64,000 nucleotides of DNA from an uncultured Collinsella sp. (lineage in GTDB: Bacteria; Actinomycetota; Coriobacteriia; Coriobacteriales; Coriobacteriaceae). The position numbers and the translations under genes are program-made. Each line of letters opens with the position of its first letter. The stretch's first letter is position 1. The stretch is taken from positions 18,024-82,023 of the forward strand of contig UQMM01000007.1 in the NCBI GenBank assembly GCA_900542165.1, given 5' to 3'. Under the pieces are notes generated by a model. It was not told the DNA's origin and did not search any database. It saw nothing but the letters and a program-made list of their open reading frames with translations. Shown here piece by piece: positions 51,748-59,530 of the stretch.

Positions 51748-51921
51748 GGTTCCGCCGTTCTAACGAACGGCGGACCAGCCGACGCTGCGCGGTCACCAGA
51801 GCGACAACTTGTCATTCAAAGAGGACGGCATGACCAGAAGGTCTATGCCGTCCTCTTTTCATGCCAATTTGTTCGCTCTGGCGACCGCTCGCTGACGTTG
51901 TCAGAGCATCGGCGTTGCCTT
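51748..51921 (+). ncRNA. Candidate structured RNA element, copy B
   Basis: Begins 14 bases after the SDR stop. P1: ccgccgttc (51752-51760) with gaacggcgg (51765-51773), extended by ggt/acc. P2: CGACGCTG (51780-51787) with CGGCGTTG (51910-51917), identical to copy A. P3: gcggtcaccagagcg (51789-51803) with cgctctggcgaccgc (51874-51888), one mismatch. P4: gaggacggcat (51821-51831) and GACC with GGTC, one bulged base, and atgccgtcctc (51845-51855), loop AGAA, then TTTT. P1, P3 and P4 stems differ in sequence from copy A but remain paired. GCTCGCTG and ATCGGCGTTGCC are unchanged between copies. Confidence 0.5.
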
Positions 51922-51949
51922 GGCCGTTGGAAATAATCCCAGATGTAGT

Positions 51950-52086
51950 CGTTGGGGACGTTCTTAAATGACTAGTCGAAAGGGACGCTCTTGCCGGCAC
52001 CTGGGGACGGTCCCTAAGTGCCGGCAGATTGGGACACTTCTTTGCAAGATGGCGCTGAAGATTGTCCCCGACGACTAGTCGTTTAA
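51950..52086. repeat. Palindromic REP-like tail after element B
   Basis: ttaaatgactagtcg (51964-51978) is matched by the inverted cgactagtcgtttaa (52072-52086), and gccggcac (51993-52000) by gtgccggc (52018-52025) with ggggac...gtccct inside. It shares ttggggacgttcttaaatga with the tail after element A. The gap from 51735 to 52172 therefore holds element B, this tail and the tgt promoter region. Confidence 0.7.
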
Positions 52087-52172
52087 TGCATCAGTTTCTG
52101 TCGAGTCGGTGCTCTTTGCGGGTTGCCCGTATAATGGTTTGCGTATGAACCGCAACCAAGGAGTTCTAGTTT

Positions 52173-53312
52173 ATGGACCAGAGCCTTTTTAAATTCGACC
52201 TGATCGCCGAGGACCCGACCACGCACGCGCGCGCCGGCGTGCTGCATACCCCGCACGGCGAAATCGAGACGCCGATCTTTATGCCCGTGGGCACCAAGGC
52301 AAACGTCAAGGGTATTCCCACCGAGACCGTCAAGCAGCTCGGCGCCCAGATCGTGCTTGCCAATACCTATCACCTGTCCATGCGCCCCGGCGAGGACACC
52401 ATCGCCGAGTTGGGCGGACTGCACAAGTTCATGAACTGGCATGGCCCCATTCTTACCGACTCGGGCGGCTTCCAGGTCTTTAGCCATAACGACGCCGTTA
52501 AGCTCACCGATGAGGGCGTGCGCTTTATCGTCAACGATTACGACGGCCGCCACGTGTTCTGGACGCCCGAGGACAACATGGAAATCGCCATGAAACTCGG
52601 CTCCGACATCTGCATGCAGCTGGACCAGTGCCCGGGCTATCCCGCCACGCGCGCCTACGTTGAGCGCGCCGTTGAGCTGTCGAGTATGTGGGCCGAGCGC
52701 TGCTATAAGGCGCATACCCGCGACGACCAGGCGCTCTTTGGCATCGTTCAGGGCGGCATGCACCTAGATCTGCGCCTGCGCTCGCTGCGCCATCTGGAGG
52801 AGTGCGGCGACTTCCCCGGTTACGGCATCGGCGGCTACTCGGTGGGCGAGGACCACGAGACCATGTTCGAGACGCTGGCGCCGCTCGCGAGCGAGTATAT
52901 GCCCAAGCACAAGCCGCGCTACCTGATGGGCGTCGGCAACCCCACCACCCTCGTGCGTGGTGTGGGTGTGGGCATCGACATGTTCGACTGCGTGCTGCCG
53001 ACGCGCACCGGCCGTATGGGCACGGCGTTCTCCAGCGAGGGTCGCCTCAACTTCCGCAACGCGCGCTTTGCGCACGACGACGGCCCCATCGACCCCACTT
53101 GCACCTGCCCGGTGTGCACGGGCGGCTACAGCCGCGCGCTCATCCGTCACATGGTCACGCAGAAGGAGATGCTCGGCGGCATTCTGCTGTCGATGCACAA
53201 CATCTACTACCTGCTCAACCTTATGCAGCGTGCCCGCCAGGCCATTATCGAGGGCCGCTACGGCGCGTTTGTGAGCGACTGGATGAACAGCCCTGCGGCG
53301 GTGGACTACTAA
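52173..53312 (+). CDS. tgt: tRNA-guanine(34) transglycosylase
   Basis: 379 aa, with AAGGAG nine bases upstream. Tgt swaps guanine-34 of Asn, Asp, His and Tyr tRNAs for preQ1, the first tRNA-level step of queuosine synthesis. Motifs: LTDSGGFQVFS with the base-binding Asp (D96), RYLMGVGNP, IDMFDCVLPTRTGRMG with the nucleophile Asp, and the zinc site CTCPVC...H. Length is typical of bacterial Tgt. Together with queA and queH this gives three late queuosine genes in 13 kb. An intrinsic terminator follows at 53463. Confidence 0.98.
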   Translation: MDQSLFKFDLIAEDPTTHARAGVLHTPHGEIETPIFMPVGTKANVKGIPTETVKQLGAQIVLANTYHLSMRPGEDTIAELGGLHKFMNWHGPILTDSGGFQVFSHNDAVKLTDEGVRFIVNDYDGRHVFWTPEDNMEIAMKLGSDICMQLDQCPGYPATRAYVERAVELSSMWAERCYKAHTRDDQALFGIVQGGMHLDLRLRSLRHLEECGDFPGYGIGGYSVGEDHETMFETLAPLASEYMPKHKPRYLMGVGNPTTLVRGVGVGIDMFDCVLPTRTGRMGTAFSSEGRLNFRNARFAHDDGPIDPTCTCPVCTGGYSRALIRHMVTQKEMLGGILLSMHNIYYLLNLMQRARQAIIEGRYGAFVSDWMNSPAAVDY

Positions 53313-53462
53313 GGGCGGCGCGGGCGCTTGCAGAGCGCGGGCAACGGCAAGGGGCGAGCGCCGGCCGGTCATCACGTTCGCTAACACCGTGTGCACGACC
53401 GCTGACCGATAGCTTGCAAGCACTTGATACATCGTGGGTACCATACCGAGTAGTTGATGTTC

Positions 53463-53514
53463 GGGCGGGTGTTTGGCGCATGGCGTCGACCCCGCCCGTT
53501 TTTCTTTTTCTCGA
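53463..53514 (+). terminator. Terminator of tgt
   Basis: cgggcggg (53463-53470) pairs with ccgcccg (53495-53502), followed by TTTTTCTTTTTCTC. It ends just before the ribosome site of the next gene. Confidence 0.75.
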
Positions 53515-53525
53515 TAGGAGTACCC

Positions 53526-54284
53526 ATGATTAAGAATGAGAACGTCGAGGGCGAGCCTGCCTACGACGAGACGTACCGCCGCGGCCCCGTGGTCATGCGC
53601 GGCCCCATGATTCCTAAGGACAACACCTACGCCAACCTGCTGGCGCCCGAGGAGTCGACCGACTGGCTGCATGCCGATCCGTGGCGCGTGCTGCGCATCC
53701 AGGCCGAGTTTGTCGATGGTTTTGGCGCGCTGGCCGAGCTCGGACCCGCAGTGACCATCTTCGGCAGCGCCCGCACGCCCAAGATGGACCCGGCCTACAA
53801 GGCGGCGCGCACCGTCGGCCGTAAGATTGCTCAGCGCAGCGTGGCGGTTATCACCGGTGGCGGCCCCGGCATCATGGAGGCGGCCAACAGGGGAGCGGCG
53901 AGTGTCAACGGCAAGTCAGTTGGCCTGGGCATTGAATTGCCGCACGAGCAGGGGCTCAACAAATATGTGAACCTCGGTATGGACTTCCGCTACTTCTTTG
54001 TGCGCAAGACCATGTTCGTCAAATACAGCTCGGGTGCCATTGTGTTTCCCGGTGGTTTTGGTACGCTCGACGAGATGTTCGAGGTGCTCACGCTGGTGCA
54101 AACGCACAAGGTCAAGCGCATGCCGCTTGTGCTGGTAGGCAGCGAGTACTGGCAGGGCCTATTCGACTGGCTTAACGGTCCGGTGCTGGACGCCGGTATG
54201 ATCAGCCCGCTCGATCCCGAGCTCGTGCACATCACCGACGACCTCAACGAGGCCGTCGACATTGCCCTGAGCGGGCTGATGTAG
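53526..54284 (+). CDS. LOG/TIGR00730 family Rossmann-fold protein (nucleotide phosphoribohydrolase-like)
   Basis: 252 aa from the ATG at 53526 (TAGGAG five bases upstream). Core motifs of the lysine-decarboxylase-like/LOG family are intact: VTIFGSARTPKMDPAY, VITGGGPGIMEAANRGA (about 110-126), LPHEQGLNKY and FPGGFGTLDEMFEVLTLVQT (about 174-193). The PGGxGT-E and GGGPGIMEA pair marks enzymes that cleave cytokinin-type or purine nucleoside 5'-monophosphates to the base and ribose 5-phosphate. About 60 extra residues at the N-terminus precede the fold. It is probably cytosolic. The true substrate in this organism is unknown. Confidence 0.92.
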   Translation: MIKNENVEGEPAYDETYRRGPVVMRGPMIPKDNTYANLLAPEESTDWLHADPWRVLRIQAEFVDGFGALAELGPAVTIFGSARTPKMDPAYKAARTVGRKIAQRSVAVITGGGPGIMEAANRGAASVNGKSVGLGIELPHEQGLNKYVNLGMDFRYFFVRKTMFVKYSSGAIVFPGGFGTLDEMFEVLTLVQTHKVKRMPLVLVGSEYWQGLFDWLNGPVLDAGMISPLDPELVHITDDLNEAVDIALSGLM

Positions 54285-54314
54285 ATCAATCGTGCTCACG
54301 CGACATGAATACGC

Positions 54315-54350
54315 ATGGCAATCTGATGTTATCTAACATCAGATTGCCAT
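54315..54350. promoter_or_regulatory. Perfect 17-bp palindrome, operator of the toxin-antitoxin operon
   Basis: atggcaatctgatgtta (54315-54331) and taacatcagattgccat (54334-54350) are perfect inverted arms around TC. The -10-like TATACT is at 54361-54366, so the palindrome covers the -35 region. RelB-type antitoxins repress their own promoters through such sites. A contribution to ending the upstream gene is also possible. Confidence 0.7.
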
Positions 54351-54397
54351 TTATATTGGGTATACTGGTGTAAAAGACGAGGGCGAGGAGGTCGCGT

Positions 54398-54697
54398 ATG
54401 TCTACTGCAACGGTTAAGCCTACGACGGTTCGCATCGAAGAGGGGCTCAAGGAACAGGCGACTGAGTTCTTGGATTCGGTCGGCCTCAGCCTCAATTCCT
54501 ATCTCAATCTTGCCGTTCGGCAGCTGGTAAATCAACGAAAGATTCCTTTTGAGATTGTAGGAAGGGCGGAGGTGCCCAACGAGGCGACGAGGCGTGCCAT
54601 GGTGATCGCCGAGGCTCATGAGTTGGGGATTTTGCCGGACGATAGCCCGTCATTCAATAACGCTGATGAGCTTATGTCATTCCTCGATGAGGAATAG
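54398..54697 (+). CDS. RelB/DinJ-family antitoxin
   Basis: 99 aa, with GAGGAGG seven bases upstream. The N-terminus is a ribbon-helix-helix DNA-binding domain (TTVRIEEGLKEQATEFLDSVGLSLNSYLNLAVRQLVNQRKIPFEI), the rest an acidic C-terminal toxin-binding tail (DDSPSFNNADELMSFLDEE). It neutralises the toxin encoded two bases downstream and should repress the operon at the 54315 palindrome. Confidence 0.93.
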   Translation: MSTATVKPTTVRIEEGLKEQATEFLDSVGLSLNSYLNLAVRQLVNQRKIPFEIVGRAEVPNEATRRAMVIAEAHELGILPDDSPSFNNADELMSFLDEE

Positions 54698-54699
54698 CG

Positions 54700-55008
54700 A
54701 TGTTCGAGATTAAAGTCGAGGCTCAATTTAAGGTGGACTACAAACGAACGATGCGCATGCATCCGCAGCTAAAAAGTGAGTTTAAAGCGGCGGTTGCAGA
54801 GCTTGTGGCTCATGGGTCACTTCCGGCGGAGTATGGCGCCCACGAGCTCTCAAACCCGGGCGGAAACTACAACGGCCACATCGATTTCCACCTATCCGAT
54901 GGCTTGGTCGATGTGGTCGTTCTTTATCTTCCCCATAAGACTAACCCAATGATTAGGCTGGTGAGAATGGGCACTCATCAGGAGCTGTTTCAGGGTCCGC
55001 TGGGCTGA
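54700..55008 (+). CDS. YafQ-family mRNA interferase toxin
   Basis: 102 aa. RelE-superfamily ribosome-dependent RNase of the YafQ type. Features: a first strand and helix FKVDYKRTMRMHPQLKSEFKAAVAELVAH, LPAEYGAHELSNPGGNYNGHIDFHLSDG with the histidines and Asp of the active site, and the end motif IRLVRMGTHQELF, matching the family's GTHxxLF. Usual residues His-x-Asp...His...Phe are present, but the Trp after Asp in E. coli YafQ is replaced (SDGLVDVV). It directly follows the antitoxin. An AGTTGCGGTG palindrome follows the stop by 13 bases. Confidence 0.9.
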   Translation: MFEIKVEAQFKVDYKRTMRMHPQLKSEFKAAVAELVAHGSLPAEYGAHELSNPGGNYNGHIDFHLSDGLVDVVVLYLPHKTNPMIRLVRMGTHQELFQGPLG

Positions 55009-55021
55009 TCGCCGATTTCCA

Positions 55022-55088
55022 AGTTGCGGTGGAATAGGGATTGATTGGCGGCTAATAAGCCAAAAACAGTCCCTATTCCACCGCAACT
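55022..55088. repeat. AGTTGCGGTG palindrome, copy 2
   Basis: Perfect 19-bp arms agttgcggtggaataggga (55022-55040) and tccctattccaccgcaact (55070-55088), with ttggcggctaataagccaa inside as a second small hairpin. It lies between the convergent toxin gene and DegV gene and can serve as a stop signal for both. Confidence 0.85.
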
Positions 55089-55101
55089 GATGTGGGCGTC
55101 C

Positions 55102-55962
55102 CTAGTGAGTTGGCTGGTAGCGGGGGCAGTAGCTGATGGCGATGGCGTCGATGCCTACATGGGTGGCGATGGTGCAGCCGATGGGGCCGGTGCCGGCGTC
55201 TACATAGTCTTGGCCTGCGAGCGCTTGGCTGACGAGCTCTTGCTCCTCGGCGGCGCCGGTCGTGAGCACGCGCACGCTTGAACCCGGATGCTCAGCCAAA
55301 AACGCGAGGCAGTCGGCCATGGTGTTGACGACGATGCGCTTGGCGCCGCGGCCCTTCTTGATGGCCTTGATCTCGCCCGATTTCCACTCCGGCGAAACGG
55401 CCAGGCGAATGTTGAGCATCTGCGTGAGCTGGCCGGCGAGCTTGGGCGCGCGGCCGTTCTTAACGAGGTTCTCGAGCGTGCGGGGAATCAGCAGCAGGTG
55501 GGCGTCGGGCAGCGTCGCGCGGATCTGCGCCTCGGTCTCGTCCAGGTTGCGGCCGTCCTCGCGCATGGCCAGCGCGTACTCCACCAGCAGGCCCTCGGCA
55601 CCCGAGCCGGTGCGCGAGTCGATGCAGCGCACGTCGAGTTCGTGCGTTTCGGCCGTCAGGCTGGCGTTGGCATAGCAGGCGGACCACTCGCTGCACAGTG
55701 AGATAAAGATGGCGCTATCATGGCCGTCGGCGAGCACGCGGTCAAAGAGTGCCTTGAACTCGCCGGCGCTCGGCTGCGAGGTGTGCGGCAGTTGCTCGGA
55801 GCCGGCCATGCGCGCGACGTATTCCTCGGCGGTAATCTGCACCTGGTCGAGCAGGTCCTCGCCCTCGATAATCACATGCAGCGGAATCACGTAAATGCCG
55901 AGCTCTTGAGCGTGGGCGGGGGAGATGTCCGACGTGGAGTCGGTTATGATGGCAAAAGACAT
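55102..55962 (-). CDS. DegV family fatty-acid-binding protein 2
   Basis: 286 aa from the ATG at 55962 (GAAAGG seven bases upstream). Family motifs: FAIITDSTSDISPAHAQELGIYVIPLHV with the ligand-binding Ser/Thr, EQLPHTSQPSAGEFKALF (the TSQPS loop), FISLCSEWSACYANA, IDSRTGSGAEGLLVEYA, KNGRAPKLAGQLTQMLNIRLAV and IGCTIATHVGIDAIAISYCP. It matches classical DegV/FakB more closely than the protein at 33950, whose TSQ loop is TSQVS. The two may prefer different fatty acids. Confidence 0.95.
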   Translation of the reverse strand: MSFAIITDSTSDISPAHAQELGIYVIPLHVIIEGEDLLDQVQITAEEYVARMAGSEQLPHTSQPSAGEFKALFDRVLADGHDSAIFISLCSEWSACYANASLTAETHELDVRCIDSRTGSGAEGLLVEYALAMREDGRNLDETEAQIRATLPDAHLLLIPRTLENLVKNGRAPKLAGQLTQMLNIRLAVSPEWKSGEIKAIKKGRGAKRIVVNTMADCLAFLAEHPGSSVRVLTTGAAEEQELVSQALAGQDYVDAGTGPIGCTIATHVGIDAIAISYCPRYQPTH

Positions 55963-56118
55963 AATTGCACCTTTCGTTGGGGCGCTTGCGCGCCGCCTTC
56001 TGAGAGCAAAGTGTGACAAGTATAGTAGAGTCGTTCCACATTACTAGGTTCAATTGTTGAATAGTCAACAGTTTGAAGTGTCGGTGTGGAAATCGTCAAC
56101 TGGGGAAGAGGAATGCCG

Positions 56119-56781
56119 ATGGAGGCGTTGGAGATAGGCAAACGGCCGGTCGTGTTGTTCGATTTTGACGGCACGGTGGCAGATACGGGCCGGGCAGTGA
56201 TGACCTCGACGCGCAAGACGCTGGCTGCGCGCGGGTTTTCGGAGGCGCAGATGGGTGATCTGCGCCGTATGATCGGGCCGCCCCTGTGGAAGAGCTTTCA
56301 CGACTTTTACGGCTTTTCCCGCGAGGAGTCGCTTGTGGTGGCCGACGAGTACCGCGCCTTTTTTGATGAGCTGGGGCCGGAGGAGTACCCCGTGTTCGAT
56401 GGGGTCCCCGAGCTGCTGGATGGGTTGGCCGCCCAGGGCAAGCGTATGGCCGTGGCGACGTCTCGCATGGAGGCGAAGTGCATCGATATGGTTCATGAGC
56501 TGGGGCTTTGCCAGTTCGAAGCTGTGGTTGGCATGAATCCGCCGCAGGGACGCGAGACCAAGGCCGATTCGGTTCGCGATGCCCTGGCGGCGCTCGGCGC
56601 GACGGCCGACGATGCCGTGATGATCGGCGATCGCTTTAACGATGTGGAGGGCGCGCACGCGATGGGCGTGCCGTGCATCGGCATCTATTCGGGCGCGGCA
56701 GCGCCGGGGGAGCACGAGGCCGCGGGCGCCGATGCGGTGGTGCACTCGGTGGCCGAGCTTGCTAAACTTTTCGCTATCTAA
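56119..56781 (+). CDS. HAD-family phosphatase (phosphoglycolate phosphatase-like)
   Basis: 220 aa from the ATG at 56119 (AAGAGGA six bases upstream); the longer frame starts at a GTG at 56086 without such a site. HAD motif I FDFDGTVAD at 14-22 (both catalytic Asp), motif II AVATSRME, motif III Lys in RETKADSVRDAL, and motif IV GDRFNDVEGAHAMGVPCIGI. The helical cap fits subclass IA, as in Gph or PpaX-type enzymes. Substrates are small phosphate esters. The next gene (dipeptidase) follows in 55 bases on the same strand. Confidence 0.9.
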   Translation: MEALEIGKRPVVLFDFDGTVADTGRAVMTSTRKTLAARGFSEAQMGDLRRMIGPPLWKSFHDFYGFSREESLVVADEYRAFFDELGPEEYPVFDGVPELLDGLAAQGKRMAVATSRMEAKCIDMVHELGLCQFEAVVGMNPPQGRETKADSVRDALAALGATADDAVMIGDRFNDVEGAHAMGVPCIGIYSGAAAPGEHEAAGADAVVHSVAELAKLFAI

Positions 56782-56836
56782 TAGACATAATGTGAGGGGC
56801 GGGCGTACCCGTCGCTCATTGGTAAGGAGGTCGTTC

Positions 56837-58273
56837 ATGAATCAGGTGGAGCAGAGCGTTGCCGAGTATGTCGACGAGGTCTGGGAGGATGTCGTTGCCG
56901 ATATCGAACAACTGGTGAGCTATCCGTCCGTGGCCGTTGCTGCCGATGCGGAGCCCGGTGCGCCGTTTGGCCGCCCGGTCCGTGACGCGCTCGATTGCGC
57001 GCTCGGCATTGCGCAAAAGCTCGGCTATCAGACGAGCGACGACGGGGGCTATGTGGGAATCGCCGATATCCCGGGTCGCGGCGACAAGCAGCTCGCGACT
57101 ATCTGCCACGTGGACGTGGTTCCCGCTGGCCCCGGTTGGAACACCGACCCGTTTGCGATGGAGCGCCGCGAGGGCTGGCTGCTCGGTCGCGGCGTGATTG
57201 ACGACAAGGGTCCGGCGGTGCTGTCGCTCTACGCCGGCGCTTATCTGCTCAAGCACGGCATTACCCCGCGCTATGCTTTCCGCGCGCTGCTGGGCTGCGA
57301 TGAGGAAGTGGGCATGTCCGACGTTCACCATTATCTGGAGAACCACGCAGACCCCGACTTTTTGTTTACGCCCGATGCCGAGTTCCCGGTCTGCAATGCC
57401 GAGAAGGGCCAGTTTGGGGCGACGTTCGTGAGCTCCAAGATCGACGGCGGGCGCATCGTGTCGTGGAGCGGCGCCGAGGCGAGCAATGCCATTCCGTCGC
57501 AGTCCATCTGCGAGCTCGCGATTGCCGCCGATGAGCTGCCGGCGCCGGTCGAGAACGCCGATCGCCTTGAGATCACGACACTCGATAACGGGCATGCGCA
57601 GATTTTTGCCCACGGCATTGGCGGTCATGCCTCGATGCCTGAGGGCACTATCAACGCTGTCGGCCTGATCGTGGCGTATCTGCGCGAGGCCGAGGACGCG
57701 TTTGGCGCCCGTGACAAGCGCCTGTTGACGCCCGCCGAGCACGAGTTTGTCAAGTTTTTGGCCTTTGTGCATGCGGACGCCTATGGCCGCGGCCTGGGTA
57801 TCGATGCGACGAGTCCGGCGTTTGGCCCGCTTACCTGCAACGCTGGCGTCATCCGCGTGGCGGATGGCCATATCGAGCAGGTCATCGACGTGCGCTTCCC
57901 CGACAGCACGAGTGCCGATACCATCCGCGAGCAGCTCGATCCGCTCGTGGGCCGTTTCGGCGTGACGTGCCAGCTGGGTCGCGCGAAGGTGCCGTTCTCG
58001 GTCTCTGCCGATGATCCGGCCGTGAAGGCGCTTATCGATACCTATAACGAGTTCACCGGCAAGCATGCTGAACCCTTTGCCATGGGCGGCGGCACGTACG
58101 CGCGCAACTTTGCCCGCGCCGTCTCGTTTGGCCCCGAGGAGACCGGCCTGGAGCTGCCCTCGTGGGGCGGCCAGATGCACGGCCCCAACGAGTGCGCCAA
58201 CGAGGAACAGCTCAAGCAGGCGCTCAAGATCTATATTGTTGCGATCCTCCGTTTGAATGAATTAGAGCTTTAA
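56837..58273 (+). CDS. M20 family (PepV/Sapep-like) metallo-dipeptidase
   Basis: 478 aa from the ATG at 56837 (TAAGGAGG six bases upstream). Zinc-site motifs of the M20 Sapep type: ATICHVDVVPAGPGWNTDPF (His and Asp, about residue 90), GRGVIDDKGPAVLSLYAGAYLL (Asp, about 120), LLGCDEEVGMSDV (the general-base Glu and a ligand Glu, about 155), and near the end FAMGGGTYARNF and GPNECANEEQLKQAL (last His replaced by the HGPNE segment, with the His in QMHGPNE). The enzyme hydrolyses short peptides in the cytosol. An AGTTGCGGTG palindrome and T run follow its stop. Confidence 0.94.
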   Translation: MNQVEQSVAEYVDEVWEDVVADIEQLVSYPSVAVAADAEPGAPFGRPVRDALDCALGIAQKLGYQTSDDGGYVGIADIPGRGDKQLATICHVDVVPAGPGWNTDPFAMERREGWLLGRGVIDDKGPAVLSLYAGAYLLKHGITPRYAFRALLGCDEEVGMSDVHHYLENHADPDFLFTPDAEFPVCNAEKGQFGATFVSSKIDGGRIVSWSGAEASNAIPSQSICELAIAADELPAPVENADRLEITTLDNGHAQIFAHGIGGHASMPEGTINAVGLIVAYLREAEDAFGARDKRLLTPAEHEFVKFLAFVHADAYGRGLGIDATSPAFGPLTCNAGVIRVADGHIEQVIDVRFPDSTSADTIREQLDPLVGRFGVTCQLGRAKVPFSVSADDPAVKALIDTYNEFTGKHAEPFAMGGGTYARNFARAVSFGPEETGLELPSWGGQMHGPNECANEEQLKQALKIYIVAILRLNELEL

Positions 58274-58295
58274 GGTCTCGCGGTTTCCCAATCTA

Positions 58296-58370
58296 AGTTG
58301 CGGTGGAATAGTTCCTAGAATGGGCCATTTGATGGCCAAGCAGGAACTATTTCACCGCAACTTTGTTTTT
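58296..58370 (+). repeat. AGTTGCGGTG palindrome, copy 3
   Basis: agttgcggtggaatagttcct (58296-58316, 21 bases with one G-T) pairs with aggaactatttcaccgcaac plus t (58342-58362); ggccatttgatggcc lies inside. The plus strand continues TTGTTTTT, so this copy can act as the dipeptidase terminator. The rest of the gap up to pstS (58371-58567) holds no clear site beyond the hairpin gcgggtggggtgcccgc near 58527. Confidence 0.85.
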
Positions 58371-58567
58371 ATTGGTGTAAAAGGCGGGTCATGCTTGGTG
58401 GCGGGTTTGTTATTCGTTTGTAAAGGCCGTGCTGCGCTTGCGGTAAGGGTCTATCAAATGCCCGTAAGAAACCGTAGTTGGCGCTGGTGCTGCCCGGTCG
58501 GGGCCGTATCTTTCCAAACAGCAAAGCGGGTGGGGTGCCCGCGAGTCGCATGTATGAAAGGAAGATC

Positions 58568-59506
58568 ATGCTCGATCAGGCTTATTCTCGTCGTCAGTTC
58601 CTCGGCCTCGCTGGTGGTTTTGCCAGCATCGTCGGTCTCGGTCTCGTTGGTTGCGGCGGCTCCGGCGCATCCGATGCCGCCGACAAGGGTAGCGCCGCTG
58701 CTGCCGAGTCCGTCTCCGGCGAGGTGACTTACGACGGTGCCTCTTCGTTCCAGGCTCTCGTCGAGGCCGCTGCCGAGAAGTTCATGGACGCCAACCCCGA
58801 TGTCTCCGTCTCCGGCTCGGGTAACGGTTCGGGCAAGGGCCTGACCGCTGTTGCCGCCGGCACCGTCACCATCGGCAACTCCGACGTCTTCGCCGAGACC
58901 AAGCTTGAGGCCGACCAGGTCAAGAACCTCGTCGACCACGAGGTTGCCGTCGTGGGCATGGGCCCCGTCGTTTCCAAGAACGTGACGGTCGACGACCTGT
59001 CCCTCGAGCAGCTCAAGGGCATCTTCTCCGGCCAGATCACCAACTGGAAGGAGGTCGGCGGCGACGACGCCAAGATCGTCGTTCTCAACCGCAAGGCTGG
59101 CTCTGGCACCCGTGCCACCTTCGAGGCCGCCGTTTTTGGCGACGAGGCCGTCGACTTTAAGGGCGACGCCGAACTCGACAAGTCCGGCGATGTCCAGACT
59201 CAGATGGGCAGTACCGACAACGCCATCTCCTACCTCGACTTCTCGCACTTTGATGACTCCAAGTTCAACGCCATCAAGGTCGAGGGCGTCGAGCCCAAGA
59301 GCAAGAATGTCACCGACGACTCCTTCAAGATCTGGGCTACCGAGCACATGTACTGCGCTAAGGATGCCGACGAGGCCACCAAGGCCTTCCTGGAGTTCAT
59401 GCTTTCCGATGACGTCCAGGGCAAGCTCGTCGAGGAGCAGGGCTTTATCCCCGTCTCTGCCATGAAGGTCGTCAAGGACGCCAGCGGCAAGGTCTCCGCT
59501 AAATAA
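58568..59506 (+). CDS. pstS: Phosphate ABC transporter substrate-binding lipoprotein PstS
   Basis: 312 aa from the ATG at 58568 (AAAGGAAG upstream). The N-terminus SRRQFLGLAGGFASIVGLGL has both a twin-arginine motif (R8-R9) and a lipobox LVGC with Cys29, so it is a Tat-type lipoprotein. The phosphate-binding fold is clear: GASSFQALVEAAAEKF, GSGNGSGKGLTAVAAGTVTIGNSD and NRKAGSGTRATFEAAVFG, the last holding the SGTR phosphate loop. It captures phosphate outside the membrane for PstCAB. First gene of pstSCAB; such operons are normally induced by phosphate starvation, but I could not identify a PhoP box. Confidence 0.97.
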   Translation: MLDQAYSRRQFLGLAGGFASIVGLGLVGCGGSGASDAADKGSAAAAESVSGEVTYDGASSFQALVEAAAEKFMDANPDVSVSGSGNGSGKGLTAVAAGTVTIGNSDVFAETKLEADQVKNLVDHEVAVVGMGPVVSKNVTVDDLSLEQLKGIFSGQITNWKEVGGDDAKIVVLNRKAGSGTRATFEAAVFGDEAVDFKGDAELDKSGDVQTQMGSTDNAISYLDFSHFDDSKFNAIKVEGVEPKSKNVTDDSFKIWATEHMYCAKDADEATKAFLEFMLSDDVQGKLVEEQGFIPVSAMKVVKDASGKVSAK

Positions 59507-59530
59507 GTAATCGCCCCGGAAAGGTTTGCA

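Noticed and set aside
54315..54350. Palindrome before the toxin-antitoxin genes as a plain terminator of the LOG gene
   Set aside because: No T run follows; a -10-like TATACT is placed so that the palindrome covers the promoter, typical of an antitoxin operator.
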